In this document: piece by piece, positions 15,219 to 22,748 of the stretch
Layout of the letters: the number at the start of each line of letters is the position of its first letter
How positions within the stretch are numbered: position 1 is the stretch's first letter
Assembly (NCBI GenBank): GCA_900755085.1
Contig: CAAEFF010000131.1
Location: forward strand, 1-25,326
Direction: 5' to 3'
From: an uncultured Streptococcus sp.
Lineage (GTDB): Bacteria > Bacillota > Bacilli > Lactobacillales > Streptococcaceae
Length of the DNA stretch: 25,326 nt
Notes under the pieces: model-generated
Told to the model about the DNA's origin: nothing
The model's input: the letters and a program-made list of their open reading frames with translations, nothing else
The model's database searches: none
Position numbers and translations under genes: made by a program

Positions 15219-16202
15219 CTAAAGTTTCGTAATGGTATGGTCAATTAATTGACGATAGCAAACGGTTTTTCCTTCTTTGTGATCCTTGATAATTTGTAGA
15301 ATCGTCCGAACAGATTCACGTCCGAGTTCCATTGCATTGATGTCAATATAGGCTTCAATATCGAGTCGTGGTTTGATCGAATCAAAGGAAATAATCGGGA
15401 TTGTCAGCTGGTGTTCTAATAGGTATTGGCGCACCCCTTCAGCAACGAGAATATCGGTTGTCATGATGGCATCTAGTTCTGTTAGGGGAAGACTCTCCAT
15501 TAATTGATAAGAATTGTCTTCCAACATAAAACCAAATGAAAAATGGACCAGTTTTTCATCGAGAGGAATCCCTGCTTTTTGGAGAGCCTCTTTATAACCT
15601 TCGTAGCGGTCTTGAGATACAAACAGCTCTTTGTTTCCTCCAATAAAAGCAATTTTTCGGTAGTTTTGTTGAATGAAATAATCCGTCGCATCAAATGCGG
15701 CCTTAATGTTGTCATTATCCACTAACGACACAAAAGGTGAAGCGGCTTTTCCAAGGATGAGGAAGGGAAACTTGTCTTTGATCGCAAAGTCAACGAGCGG
15801 ATCATCGGGGTTGGAATAAAGGAAGATTAAACCATCTACACGGTTTCCGTAGATGAGTTGCTTGAGGTTGTCGAGCTGCCGTTCTTCGTTTTGACCTGTA
15901 CAGATTTGGATGGCATAGTCATTGTCTGAAGCAATCTGGGTAATTCCTCGTAAAACAGTTGGAAAGAAAGGATTCTGATAGAAGACGTCACTATCGACTG
16001 GAAGGACTAAAGCAATGACTTGACTAGATTGGCTGACAAGACTACGAGCATTAAGATTGGGATGGTAGTCCAGCTCGACCATGGCCTTGCGGACTCGTTT
16101 TTTTGTTTCATCACTAATCGTGGATTTGTTTTGGATGACGCGCGTGACAGTAGAAGGCGCGACGCCAGCGAGTTTCGCAACATCTTTGATGGTAACACGC
16201 AT
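15219..16202 (-). CDS. malR: LacI-family maltodextrin repressor MalR
   Basis: A 327-aa transcription repressor. The N-terminal helix-turn-helix (TIKDVAKLAGVAPSTVTRVIQN, residues 3-24) and hinge helix (LNARSLVSQ, about 50-58) are typical of LacI/GalR proteins. The remainder is a periplasmic-binding-like sensor domain. AGGAGG precedes the ATG. It follows malA by 11 nt, as in the pneumococcal malA-malR pair, and is followed by pulA. Expected targets are the AACGTT-centred operators between malX and malQ; in pneumococcus MalR represses both directions and maltose relieves it. Since malR lies in the repressed operon, it probably limits its own synthesis. Confidence 0.95.
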   Translation of the reverse strand: MRVTIKDVAKLAGVAPSTVTRVIQNKSTISDETKKRVRKAMVELDYHPNLNARSLVSQSSQVIALVLPVDSDVFYQNPFFPTVLRGITQIASDNDYAIQICTGQNEERQLDNLKQLIYGNRVDGLIFLYSNPDDPLVDFAIKDKFPFLILGKAASPFVSLVDNDNIKAAFDATDYFIQQNYRKIAFIGGNKELFVSQDRYEGYKEALQKAGIPLDEKLVHFSFGFMLEDNSYQLMESLPLTELDAIMTTDILVAEGVRQYLLEHQLTIPIISFDSIKPRLDIEAYIDINAMELGRESVRTILQIIKDHKEGKTVCYRQLIDHTITKL

Positions 16203-16213
16203 GAGAAAACCTC

Positions 16214-17026
16214 CTAGCGGTGATAGTCTGGATCACGGAAGTGGGTCTTATAAAATACCATGGCAAGATAGAGTACAAATAAGACATTTTGGATCATGAT
16301 CGTCGTAGTAAATACTTGATGGAATAGTAAACTGATGAGAACACTTAGTAAAATAGGAAGCCCCAGGCAATTCAGAATACAATTGAAACATTCCTTGAAA
16401 GTTTGTAGTGAAAAGAGTCGAGATTTTCGTGTCAAGTAGAGGAAGAAAGAGGCTCCAAATACTAAAATTGCAAAATTCACAGCAGATAAGAAACCTGAGA
16501 AGAGGACGAGGAAGAGGCTAACGGCCAATCGATTGGCTTGGAACCAATCTTTGGAAATGGCTTGGCTTAAAGCATCTTTATTTTCAAGACTCTTTTGATT
16601 GATTGCCTGATAAGGAATGCTTGCAAGTTCTTTATTTTCTCTGCTAATTACTAGTTGAGTCTTATCGAAATAGAGGGTTAATTTTTCACCTAATGAAGTT
16701 CCTTCGTGATGACCGATGATAACATGGCCAGCTTTGTTCTTATGAACTCCAAAATGACTGTTATAGACTAGTTCATGCTGGTCAATACGGACACTTTCTT
16801 TCAAGTCTTTCATAACATCCTCCGTTAAAGGATCAAACACATCGCTAACAAAGGTTGTCAATGGATAGGTCTTAAGTTGGGCGTTTTGCAGAGCCACAGG
16901 GACTAGCGTAATAGAAATCAAAAAGAAAGAAGTAAAGAGCATTTGAAACCAGCTGAGTTTTTTGCGGTTGGCAAATGAAGAGCGGAAATCAAAGATACTA
17001 GCAAAATAATTAAAAGGATAGGGCAT
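16214..17026 (-). CDS. malA: MalA, maltodextrin-operon membrane protein (DUF1189)
   Basis: A 270-aa membrane protein. One helix near the N-terminus (about 25-45) is followed by an extracytoplasmic domain (about 50-155) and then three or four helices (about 160-260). It fits DUF1189 and the position of malA, between malD and malR in pneumococcus. Its exact role in maltodextrin use is not known. AAAGG lies 7 nt before the ATG. A 143-nt gap with two hairpins separates it from malD, so malA-malR-pulA may be expressed at a lower level than the transporter. Confidence 0.85.
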   Translation of the reverse strand: MPYPFNYFASIFDFRSSFANRKKLSWFQMLFTSFFLISITLVPVALQNAQLKTYPLTTFVSDVFDPLTEDVMKDLKESVRIDQHELVYNSHFGVHKNKAGHVIIGHHEGTSLGEKLTLYFDKTQLVISRENKELASIPYQAINQKSLENKDALSQAISKDWFQANRLAVSLFLVLFSGFLSAVNFAILVFGASFFLYLTRKSRLFSLQTFKECFNCILNCLGLPILLSVLISLLFHQVFTTTIMIQNVLFVLYLAMVFYKTHFRDPDYHR

Positions 17027-17059
17027 AACAAAACCTTTCTAAGCATGAAGAACGAGGGC

Positions 17060-17128
17060 AATAAAAGGGGCCCCTTATTTGGATTTTATCCTTAACGAAA
17101 GGTAGTAAGGACCAAAAGCCATACTACC
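17060..17128 (-). other. Two hairpins in the malD-malA gap
   Basis: A 12-bp perfect palindrome AAGGGGCCCCTT (17065-17076) has A/T-rich flanks and, on the minus strand, is followed by TTATT. A second hairpin pairs GGTAGTAAGG (17101-17110) with CCATACTACC (17119-17128) with one mismatch. On the minus strand the latter is followed by TTTCGTT. They look like partial terminators or 3' ends that reduce transcription beyond the transporter genes. Confidence 0.55.
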
Positions 17129-17169
17129 CTTAACTTAAAAATAAAATATGTATGTACCAAAATACTATT

Positions 17170-18012
17170 TTATCCTTTGTCCCCACCAGCTGTCAAGCCT
17201 GAAACAAAGTTCTTTTGTAGGAAGAAGAATAGAATACAGATTGGAACTGCGATCAAAATAGCACCGGCTGCAAAGAAGGCGATTTTTTGATTTTTTTGGT
17301 CACTGATAAAGGTTTGAAGACCAACGGCTACCGTATAGTTCACTTCGTCACGAAGCAAGAATTTAGACAAGATATAGTCTCCGAAAGGTCCCATGAAAGC
17401 CCAAAGTGCTTGAACGGCAATCATTGGACGAACGAGAGGAAGGACGATTTGCCAGAAGCGACGGAAGTGTCCAGCTCCATCCAATTTCGCAGATTCATCG
17501 AGGGAAATTGGAACAGTATCGAAGTATCCCTTCATCAACCAGGCATTCATTGGAATCCCACCACCAACATAAAGGAAGATCAAGAACCAAGGTTGGTTCA
17601 AGGCATTCAGCATCAAAGCCATAACGAAGAAGGCTGTGAGGGCTGCCATGGTTGGGACCATTTGGATGATCAGGAAGAAGACCAAACTTTGTTTACGCGC
17701 CAAGAAATTGTAACGGCTGTATGCGTAACCTGCGAAGGTAACGATACTTGTTTGTACAATCATGGTGATAATGGCGATCACCAAGGTGTTCATATACCAA
17801 GTGCCATAATGAGTTTCAGAGAAAAGTTTTGAGAAGTTATCAAAACTAAGATTGCCACTAAAATCAAGTGTAAAGGCACTGACATTCCCTGATTTGAAGG
17901 CTGATAGAACCGTAATCAACAATGGATAAATGATAACGATTGAAAGAACCACCATGTACAGGTAAGTCAAGAAATGATTGAGGCGGCGTTTAAATTGAAC
18001 TGAATTTTTCAT
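17170..18012 (-). CDS. malD: Maltodextrin ABC transporter permease MalD (MalG-type)
   Basis: A 280-aa membrane permease with six predicted helices, the second permease of the maltodextrin importer. The ATPase-contact EAA loop reads DESAKLDGAGHFRRFWQIVLP (about 168-188). The start is the ATG at 18012 (MKNSVQFK), 1 nt after the malC stop, with GGAGG 10 nt upstream inside the malC end. The longer frame back to 18057 lies within malC and is rejected. Confidence 0.97.
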   Translation of the reverse strand: MKNSVQFKRRLNHFLTYLYMVVLSIVIIYPLLITVLSAFKSGNVSAFTLDFSGNLSFDNFSKLFSETHYGTWYMNTLVIAIITMIVQTSIVTFAGYAYSRYNFLARKQSLVFFLIIQMVPTMAALTAFFVMALMLNALNQPWFLIFLYVGGGIPMNAWLMKGYFDTVPISLDESAKLDGAGHFRRFWQIVLPLVRPMIAVQALWAFMGPFGDYILSKFLLRDEVNYTVAVGLQTFISDQKNQKIAFFAAGAILIAVPICILFFFLQKNFVSGLTAGGDKG

Positions 18013-18013
18013 T

Positions 18014-19309
18014 TTATACATCCTCCATATCAAATGCATGTAGTTTCTTGAAGGCAATCATAGAGATTGAGATCACAATCACAGAGATAATCAAGGTTAC
18101 CGCTGCGGCCATTGAATATTGAGGAGAAGAATTGGTTGTCAACTTGTAGATCCATGAGATCAAGATATCTGTAGATCCGGCGTTTCCTCCGACAGAACCA
18201 GGTCCCCCATCGTTAAACAAGTAAATGATGGAGAAGTTATTAAAGTTGAAAGTATATTGACTGATCAAAGTTGGAGCTGCAACAGCCATAATCATTGGGA
18301 AAGTGATGCTGCGGAATTTTTGCCAACCGTTGGCACCATCAATATAAGCAGCTTCGTAAAGATCGTTTGGAATAGATTGAAGAATCCCTAAAGTCAAGAC
18401 GTAAATGTAAGGGAAGCCGAGCCAACCTTGCATCATAATCAAAGCAATTTTTGTCCAAGTAGGATCTGTTTTCCAAGGAATCAAAATGCCATCTAAGAAT
18501 GGGAAGATCTTCGCAAACAATGGGATAACTTGTGCATTGATAGCACCGACACTATCGTTAAACATATTTGAGAAAGTTAAGATAGTGATGAAGGCTGGAA
18601 CAGCCCATGGGAGCAAGAAGATAACCCCAAAGATTCGTTTTCCTTTTACGAATGGTTGGTTTGCAACAATAGCAGTCAAGATACCGAGTACGATTTGAAG
18701 AGTAGAAGCTGCGAGTGCCCAAATCAAGGTCCAGCCAAGAACAGATGTAAAGGCTGAGCGGAAAGTACTCAAGGTCCACATATTAGTGAAGTTTTGGAAC
18801 CCGATCCAATCAAGCAAGGTTGTTGGAGCGGTATGTTTGAAGTCGTAGTTGGTAAAGGCGATCATCAAAGTTACTAAAACTGGGAAGATAATCGCAAATG
18901 TCATAGCAATGTATGAAGGAATGATCAATAAATATGGGAAGCCATTTTCATAGATGGCTTGAACCATTTCTTTTCCAGTTTTTGGAACAGCGATGCCATT
19001 GTTGATACGTTTTGCAACGGTTCCAGCATCCTTAATATTTAAGGCATAAAATAGGAAGTAAACAATGGTAATGATCAAGTGGAAGGCGCCACGAATCAAG
19101 ATAAAGAGAGAATTATCTTGTCCACGGACGGTTCCAAGTGTAACCAATTTCGATAATTCTCCAACTCCGATTCCTAGGAAATAGGCGAGAAAGAGAACAG
19201 TTACGGCAAGAAAAATATAGCCTTTGGTTTTTTGTTTATTATAAATTTGCCCAAGACCCGGGATCAAAGAGAGCCACATAGCCTTTTTAGGGTTTTGTTC
19301 TGTAGTCAT
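18014..19309 (-). CDS. malC: Maltodextrin ABC transporter permease MalC (MalF-type)
   Basis: A 431-aa permease, the larger membrane subunit of the importer. It has an extended N-terminal part with extra helices (about 10-100) as in MalF-type proteins, then the six-helix permease core. The EAA loop is YEAAYIDGANGWQKFRSITFP (about 317-337). AAGGAG lies 7 nt before the ATG. It follows malX after 127 nt containing a strong hairpin and is directly coupled to malD. Confidence 0.97.
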   Translation of the reverse strand: MTTEQNPKKAMWLSLIPGLGQIYNKQKTKGYIFLAVTVLFLAYFLGIGVGELSKLVTLGTVRGQDNSLFILIRGAFHLIITIVYFLFYALNIKDAGTVAKRINNGIAVPKTGKEMVQAIYENGFPYLLIIPSYIAMTFAIIFPVLVTLMIAFTNYDFKHTAPTTLLDWIGFQNFTNMWTLSTFRSAFTSVLGWTLIWALAASTLQIVLGILTAIVANQPFVKGKRIFGVIFLLPWAVPAFITILTFSNMFNDSVGAINAQVIPLFAKIFPFLDGILIPWKTDPTWTKIALIMMQGWLGFPYIYVLTLGILQSIPNDLYEAAYIDGANGWQKFRSITFPMIMAVAAPTLISQYTFNFNNFSIIYLFNDGGPGSVGGNAGSTDILISWIYKLTTNSSPQYSMAAAVTLIISVIVISISMIAFKKLHAFDMEDV

Positions 19310-19385
19310 TCAAATCTCCTTATAATGTCCTTGCTAGAGAGCAAGAAGACAAGTCAGACAGTAAGTTGTGCTTGAAAATTGAACA

Positions 19386-19417
19386 TAAGAGGTTGGGACC
19401 TTGTCTCCAACCTCTTA
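19386..19417 (-). other. Intercistronic hairpin between malX and malC
   Basis: An 11-bp perfect stem, TAAGAGGTTGG (19386-19396) with CCAACCTCTTA (19407-19417). On the minus strand no T-run follows (TGTTCAATTTTC). It probably stabilises the malX message or stops part of the transcripts, giving more binding protein than permease. Confidence 0.7.
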
Positions 19418-19436
19418 CTCACACCTAAAAACTGTC

Positions 19437-20693
19437 TTATTTGCTACCGAATTTTTGTTCGATGGTTTCTTTAATCAATTTCACTGCATCGTCAGCAGAT
19501 GCTTTTGCAGATTTTTTACCACTTACAGCATCGAAAAGCATAGTAGCAGCTGGATCCCAAACAGCACTCATTTCTGAGATATTTGGCATTGGTTGAGCGT
19601 TCTTGAATTGATCAACAACGGCAGTTGTCAATTCATCGTTTTTGCTAACCGCATATTTACGAGCTTCTGTGTTGGCAGGAACTTCATTGGTCTTGTCAAA
19701 CAAAGCTTTTTGTTGGTCAGTACTTGTCAAGAAGTCAATGAATTTTTGAGCGCCATCAAGGTTTTTCGCACCTGCAGGGATAACCCAAGCTTTACCACCA
19801 CCAAAGGCAGAGTATTGTTTTCCGTTTGGAAGAGTTGGAATCGTTGCGACACCGTAGTTTACTTTAGCTTCTTTCAATGAAGCAGCTTTCCAAGGACCAT
19901 CGATGATAGCAGCTGTTTTTCCTTCTTGGAATTGTGTTTGGATGAAGTTAGCAGCAGCTTTTGTATCTTGCAAACCTTTTGGCCATTTAGCATACCAAGT
20001 TTTTGCATATTCGATACCATCGATAGAACCTTGGTTGTTCAATCCAATATCTTTAGGATCTGTACCGTCTTTACCAAACACATAACCGCCGTTACCTGAA
20101 AGTAAACCGTAAGTGTAGTAGAAGTTTGTCCAGTCAGCTAAGAAGGCAGTTGTTTTACCAGGTTCGCTAGCGAAGTCGTACTTGCTATCTTTTGCAAGAT
20201 TTTCAAGATCACCAAATGTTTTTGGAGCTTCGCTTACAAGATCTTTGTTATAGTAGAGAACCAAAGTTTCGATGACAGCAGGTGCACCGTAAACTTTACC
20301 ACCGTTTGTTACAAGAGCTTCAGTTGTTTTATCTGTATGGCTATCTTTGTTTAATGTAACTTCAGCCAATTGACCATCGCTACCAAGACCACCTACACGG
20401 TCGTATGGAGCCATCATTACGTCTGGAGCTTTTTTAGATTGGTTATCAAGAGAAAGGTTATCCAATCCACCAAGAGCATCACCAGTCTTGATTTTAACTT
20501 TTACGCCATTTTCTTTTTCAAAAGCTTTTGCAGCTTCTTCAACATAAGATTTGTAGCCTTTGTCTACATAGACGTTGATTTCTTTACTTGCCTCAGAAGA
20601 ACCTGATGAGCTATTGCTACAAGCAGCAAGTAAGAAGCCGGCAAAACCAACTGTACCAAGTACAGCAGCACTACGTAAAATTGTACGTTTCAT
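19437..20693 (-). CDS. malX: Maltodextrin-binding lipoprotein MalX
   Basis: A 418-aa solute-binding lipoprotein that captures maltodextrins for MalC-MalD. The signal peptide ends in LLAAC with the lipidated Cys at residue 25. A short Ser/Gly linker is followed by the family 1 binding-protein domain, starting INVYVDKGYKSYVEEAAKAF and including FGGGKAWVIPAGAKN. TAGGAGG lies 8 nt before the ATG. It is the first gene of the operon, under a promoter flanked by two operator sequences. No ATPase gene is present in the operon; streptococci commonly use the shared MsmK for this transporter. Confidence 0.97.
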   Translation of the reverse strand: MKRTILRSAAVLGTVGFAGFLLAACSNSSSGSSEASKEINVYVDKGYKSYVEEAAKAFEKENGVKVKIKTGDALGGLDNLSLDNQSKKAPDVMMAPYDRVGGLGSDGQLAEVTLNKDSHTDKTTEALVTNGGKVYGAPAVIETLVLYYNKDLVSEAPKTFGDLENLAKDSKYDFASEPGKTTAFLADWTNFYYTYGLLSGNGGYVFGKDGTDPKDIGLNNQGSIDGIEYAKTWYAKWPKGLQDTKAAANFIQTQFQEGKTAAIIDGPWKAASLKEAKVNYGVATIPTLPNGKQYSAFGGGKAWVIPAGAKNLDGAQKFIDFLTSTDQQKALFDKTNEVPANTEARKYAVSKNDELTTAVVDQFKNAQPMPNISEMSAVWDPAATMLFDAVSGKKSAKASADDAVKLIKETIEQKFGSK

Positions 20694-20743
20694 GATTTAT
20701 TCCTCCTAAAGAATAAAAAAAGATAATAATTAGAAACCGTTTT

Positions 20744-20759
20744 AGACAAACGTTTTCCT
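20744..20759. promoter_or_regulatory. MalR-type operator downstream of the malX start
   Basis: AGACAAACGTTTTCCT, an imperfect palindrome centred on AACGTT, as bound by LacI-family regulators. It lies about 5-20 bp after the predicted malX transcription start. A CcpA site is a possible alternative reading. Confidence 0.65.
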
Positions 20760-20770
20760 AAAACGTCTTA

Positions 20771-20799
20771 AGTATATCACAAGGAGAAAACGTTTGCAA
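20771..20799 (-). promoter_or_regulatory. malX operon promoter
   Basis: On the minus strand: TTGCAA (20799-20794), exactly 17 bp, TATACT (20776-20771), with a TG one base further upstream. Predicted start is near 20764, about 70 nt before the malX ATG. Confidence 0.8.
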
Positions 20800-20800
20800 G
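20785..20800. promoter_or_regulatory. MalR/CcpA-type operator over the malX -35
   Basis: AGAAAACGTTTGCAAG is centred on AACGTT and covers the malX -35. It also matches the CcpA cre pattern closely, so both MalR and CcpA could act here. Confidence 0.7.
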
Positions 20801-20868
20801 TGGTTTTAAACAATTTTTTTAAAAATATTTTAATTCCGAACTTTCTTCTATAAAGTGCATCAAATTTG

Positions 20869-20897
20869 TTGACATTAGCCAAAGGAAAGAATACACT
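20869..20897 (+). promoter_or_regulatory. Possible distal malQ promoter
   Basis: A perfect TTGACA (20869-20874), 17 bp, then TACACT (20892-20897). Transcription would start near 20904 and run through the proximal promoter into malQ, without an AACGTT operator at its start. Confidence 0.5.
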
Positions 20898-20924
20898 AAG
20901 GTGGTGAGGACATTCTGAAAAAAA

Positions 20925-20941
20925 GTTAAAAAGTTTTTAAG
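20925..20941 (+). promoter_or_regulatory. CiaR-like repeat upstream of the malQ promoter
   Basis: GTTAAA-N5-TTTAAG, one mismatch from the CiaR pattern NTTAAG-N5-WTTAAG. It ends 7 bp before the malQ -35. The pneumococcal malMP promoter is a reported CiaR target. Confidence 0.5.
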
Positions 20942-20948
20942 AAACCCC

Positions 20949-20977
20949 TTGCAGAAAATATGGAAAAAGTTTATAAT
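20949..20977 (+). promoter_or_regulatory. malQP promoter
   Basis: TTGCAG (20949-20954), exactly 17 bp, TATAAT (20972-20977). Predicted start is near 20984, at the edge of the operator that follows. Confidence 0.85.
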
Positions 20978-20984
20978 GACATGG

Positions 20985-21012
20985 TACGCAAACGTTTTCG
21001 CAAAAATTGCGT
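20985..21012. promoter_or_regulatory. MalR operator at the malQ transcription start
   Basis: TACGCAAACGTTTTCGCAA (20985-21003) has the AACGTT centre with ACGCAA/TTCGCA half-sites. An outer pair ACGCAA (20986-20991) and TTGCGT (21007-21012) makes a nested repeat. Its position at +1 fits repression by road-block. Confidence 0.75.
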
Positions 21013-21024
21013 AAACTGAGTTGC

Positions 21025-21113
21025 GCCTGTTCGATTTTTAACAAAGAGTAGAGCCGCTTGAGAGCTGGATACGACTCTGCAACGATACCCATACCGTGCA
21101 CCGAATCGCAGGC
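21025..21113 (+). ncRNA. Possible structured malQ leader RNA
   Basis: The malQ leader is about 160 nt. GCCTG (21025-21029) and CGATT (21032-21036) pair with CAGGC (21109-21113) and AATCG (21104-21108), a 10-bp long-range helix with a 2-nt bulge. Inside, AGAGT (21045-21049) pairs with ACTCT (21074-21078), and a small hairpin GCT/AGC sits at 21056-21065. Function unknown; see findings for a T-box-like reading. The fold was found by eye only. Confidence 0.4.
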
Positions 21114-21142
21114 TTCAAAGAAATAAAAAGAGGTGGTAACCC

Positions 21143-22672
21143 ATGAAAAAACGTCAAAGTGGTGTTTTGATGCACATTTCTTCCCTTCCTGGACAATACG
21201 GGATCGGATCATTCGGTCAATCAGCATATGATTTTGTTGATTTCCTCGTTCGGACCAAGCAACGTTACTGGCAAATCTTGCCGCTTGGTACAACTAGTTA
21301 TGGAGATTCTCCATACCAATCTTTCTCAGCTTTTGCTGGGAACACTCATTTTATTGATTTCGATCTTTTGATCGAGCAAGGTTTGTTGACAGAAGCAGAC
21401 CTTAAAGGAGTGGACTTTGGTCAAGATCCTACTCAAGTGGATTATGCAAAGGTTTTCGAACAACGTCGTCCGCTACTTGAAAAAGCTGTTGCGAACTTCT
21501 TGAAATCAGGAGATCAAAAAGAATTCCAAGCCTTTTGCGAAGCCAATACTTCTTGGTTGGAGCTATTTGCAGAATACATGGCTATCAAAGAACACTTTGA
21601 TTTGAAAGCATGGACAGAATGGCCAGATGCAGCTATTCGTGCACGTGAACCAAAAGCTTTGGCTCAATACCGTGAAGAATTGGCGGATCAATTGACTTAC
21701 CACCGTGTGACTCAATTCTTCTTCTTCCAACAATGGTTGACATTGAAAGCTTATGCCAACGACCACCACATTGAAATTGTGGGAGATATGCCAATCTATG
21801 TAGCCGAAGATTCAAGCGACATGTGGGCGAATCCTCATCTCTTCAAAACAGATGAAAACGGGAAAGCAACTTGTATTGCAGGATGCCCGCCAGATGAGTT
21901 CTCAGCAACTGGTCAACTTTGGGGGAACCCAATCTATGACTGGGAAGCAATGGACAAAGATGGCTACCAATGGTGGATTGAACGCTTGCGTGAAAGTTTC
22001 AAGATCTACGACATCGTTCGGATCGACCACTTCCGTGGTTTCGAATCATACTGGGAAATCCCAGCTGGTTCTGAAACTGCAGCACCTGGTAAATGGGTCA
22101 AAGGTCCTGGCTACAAACTCTTTGCAGCCGTGAAGGAAGAGCTCGGTGATTTGAACATCATCGCTGAGGACCTTGGCTTTATGACGGATGAAGTCATTGA
22201 GCTTCGCGAACGTACTGGCTTCCCAGGAATGAAGATTCTTCAATTTGCCTTCAATCCTGACGATGAAAGTATCGATAGCCCTCACTTGGCACCAAACAAC
22301 TCTGTGATGTACACTGGAACACATGATAACAACACAGTTCTTGGATGGTACCGTAATGAAATCGACGATCCAACTCGTGAGTACCTTGCTCGTTATACCA
22401 ACCGGAAAGAGTACGAATCTGTACCACATGCTATGCTTCGCACAGTCTTTGCTTCCGTCAGCTTCATGGCGATTGCTACTATGCAAGACTTGCTTGAGTT
22501 AGATGGCTCTGCTCGAATGAACTTCCCATCAACTCTTGGTGGTAACTGGTCATGGCGGATGACAGCGGATCAGTTGACTCCAGCTGTCGAGCAAGAATTA
22601 CTTGATTTCACAACCATCTATCGTCGTGAAAACAAAGATTTGAAAAAAGAAGTTAAGAAAGCAGAAAAATAA
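21143..22672 (+). CDS. malQ: 4-alpha-glucanotransferase (amylomaltase)
   Basis: A cytoplasmic GH77 enzyme of 509 aa (called MalM in pneumococcus) that shuffles alpha-1,4-glucan segments, turning short maltodextrins into longer chains plus glucose. Catalytic residues are in place: nucleophile Asp295 in RIDHFRG, acid/base Glu342 in IIAEDLG and Asp395 in GTHDNNT. The start MKKRQSGVLMHISSLPGQYGIG is the usual family N-terminus. AGGTGG lies 6 nt before the ATG. It is first of the malQ-malP pair, under a strong promoter with a MalR-type operator at +1. Confidence 0.98.
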   Translation: MKKRQSGVLMHISSLPGQYGIGSFGQSAYDFVDFLVRTKQRYWQILPLGTTSYGDSPYQSFSAFAGNTHFIDFDLLIEQGLLTEADLKGVDFGQDPTQVDYAKVFEQRRPLLEKAVANFLKSGDQKEFQAFCEANTSWLELFAEYMAIKEHFDLKAWTEWPDAAIRAREPKALAQYREELADQLTYHRVTQFFFFQQWLTLKAYANDHHIEIVGDMPIYVAEDSSDMWANPHLFKTDENGKATCIAGCPPDEFSATGQLWGNPIYDWEAMDKDGYQWWIERLRESFKIYDIVRIDHFRGFESYWEIPAGSETAAPGKWVKGPGYKLFAAVKEELGDLNIIAEDLGFMTDEVIELRERTGFPGMKILQFAFNPDDESIDSPHLAPNNSVMYTGTHDNNTVLGWYRNEIDDPTREYLARYTNRKEYESVPHAMLRTVFASVSFMAIATMQDLLELDGSARMNFPSTLGGNWSWRMTADQLTPAVEQELLDFTTIYRRENKDLKKEVKKAEK

Positions 22673-22680
22673 TCGTTTTG

Positions 22681-22709
22681 GGAAAGTTGCTATTTCCAGC
22701 AATCTTTCC
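22681..22709 (+). other. Intercistronic hairpin malQ-malP
   Basis: GGAAAG (22681-22686) pairs with CTTTCC (22704-22709), and TTGCT with AGCAA inside. No T-run follows, so it is more likely an RNA-stabilising or processing element than a terminator. Confidence 0.5.
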
Positions 22710-22748
22710 ACTATTAAAAAATTGTTGAAATATAAGGAGACTCTCAAC

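Larger units (their letters stand above)
20694..21142. other. Divergent malX-malQ control region
   Basis: The 449-bp gap holds the malX promoter with two operators (20744-20800), a possible distal plus-strand promoter (20869-20897), a CiaR-like repeat (20925-20941), the malQ promoter and operator (20949-21003), and the malQ leader (about 20984-21142). I see no gene in it. Confidence 0.85.

Noticed and set aside
18013..18057. Longer malD start (MPSRNYMHL...)
   Set aside because: It lies wholly inside malC and lacks a ribosome site; the ATG at 18012 has GGAGG and gives the family length.
20937..21293. 118-codon minus-strand frame across the malQ leader
   Set aside because: It overlaps the start of malQ antisense, covers the promoter and operator, and has no ribosome site or recognisable domain.
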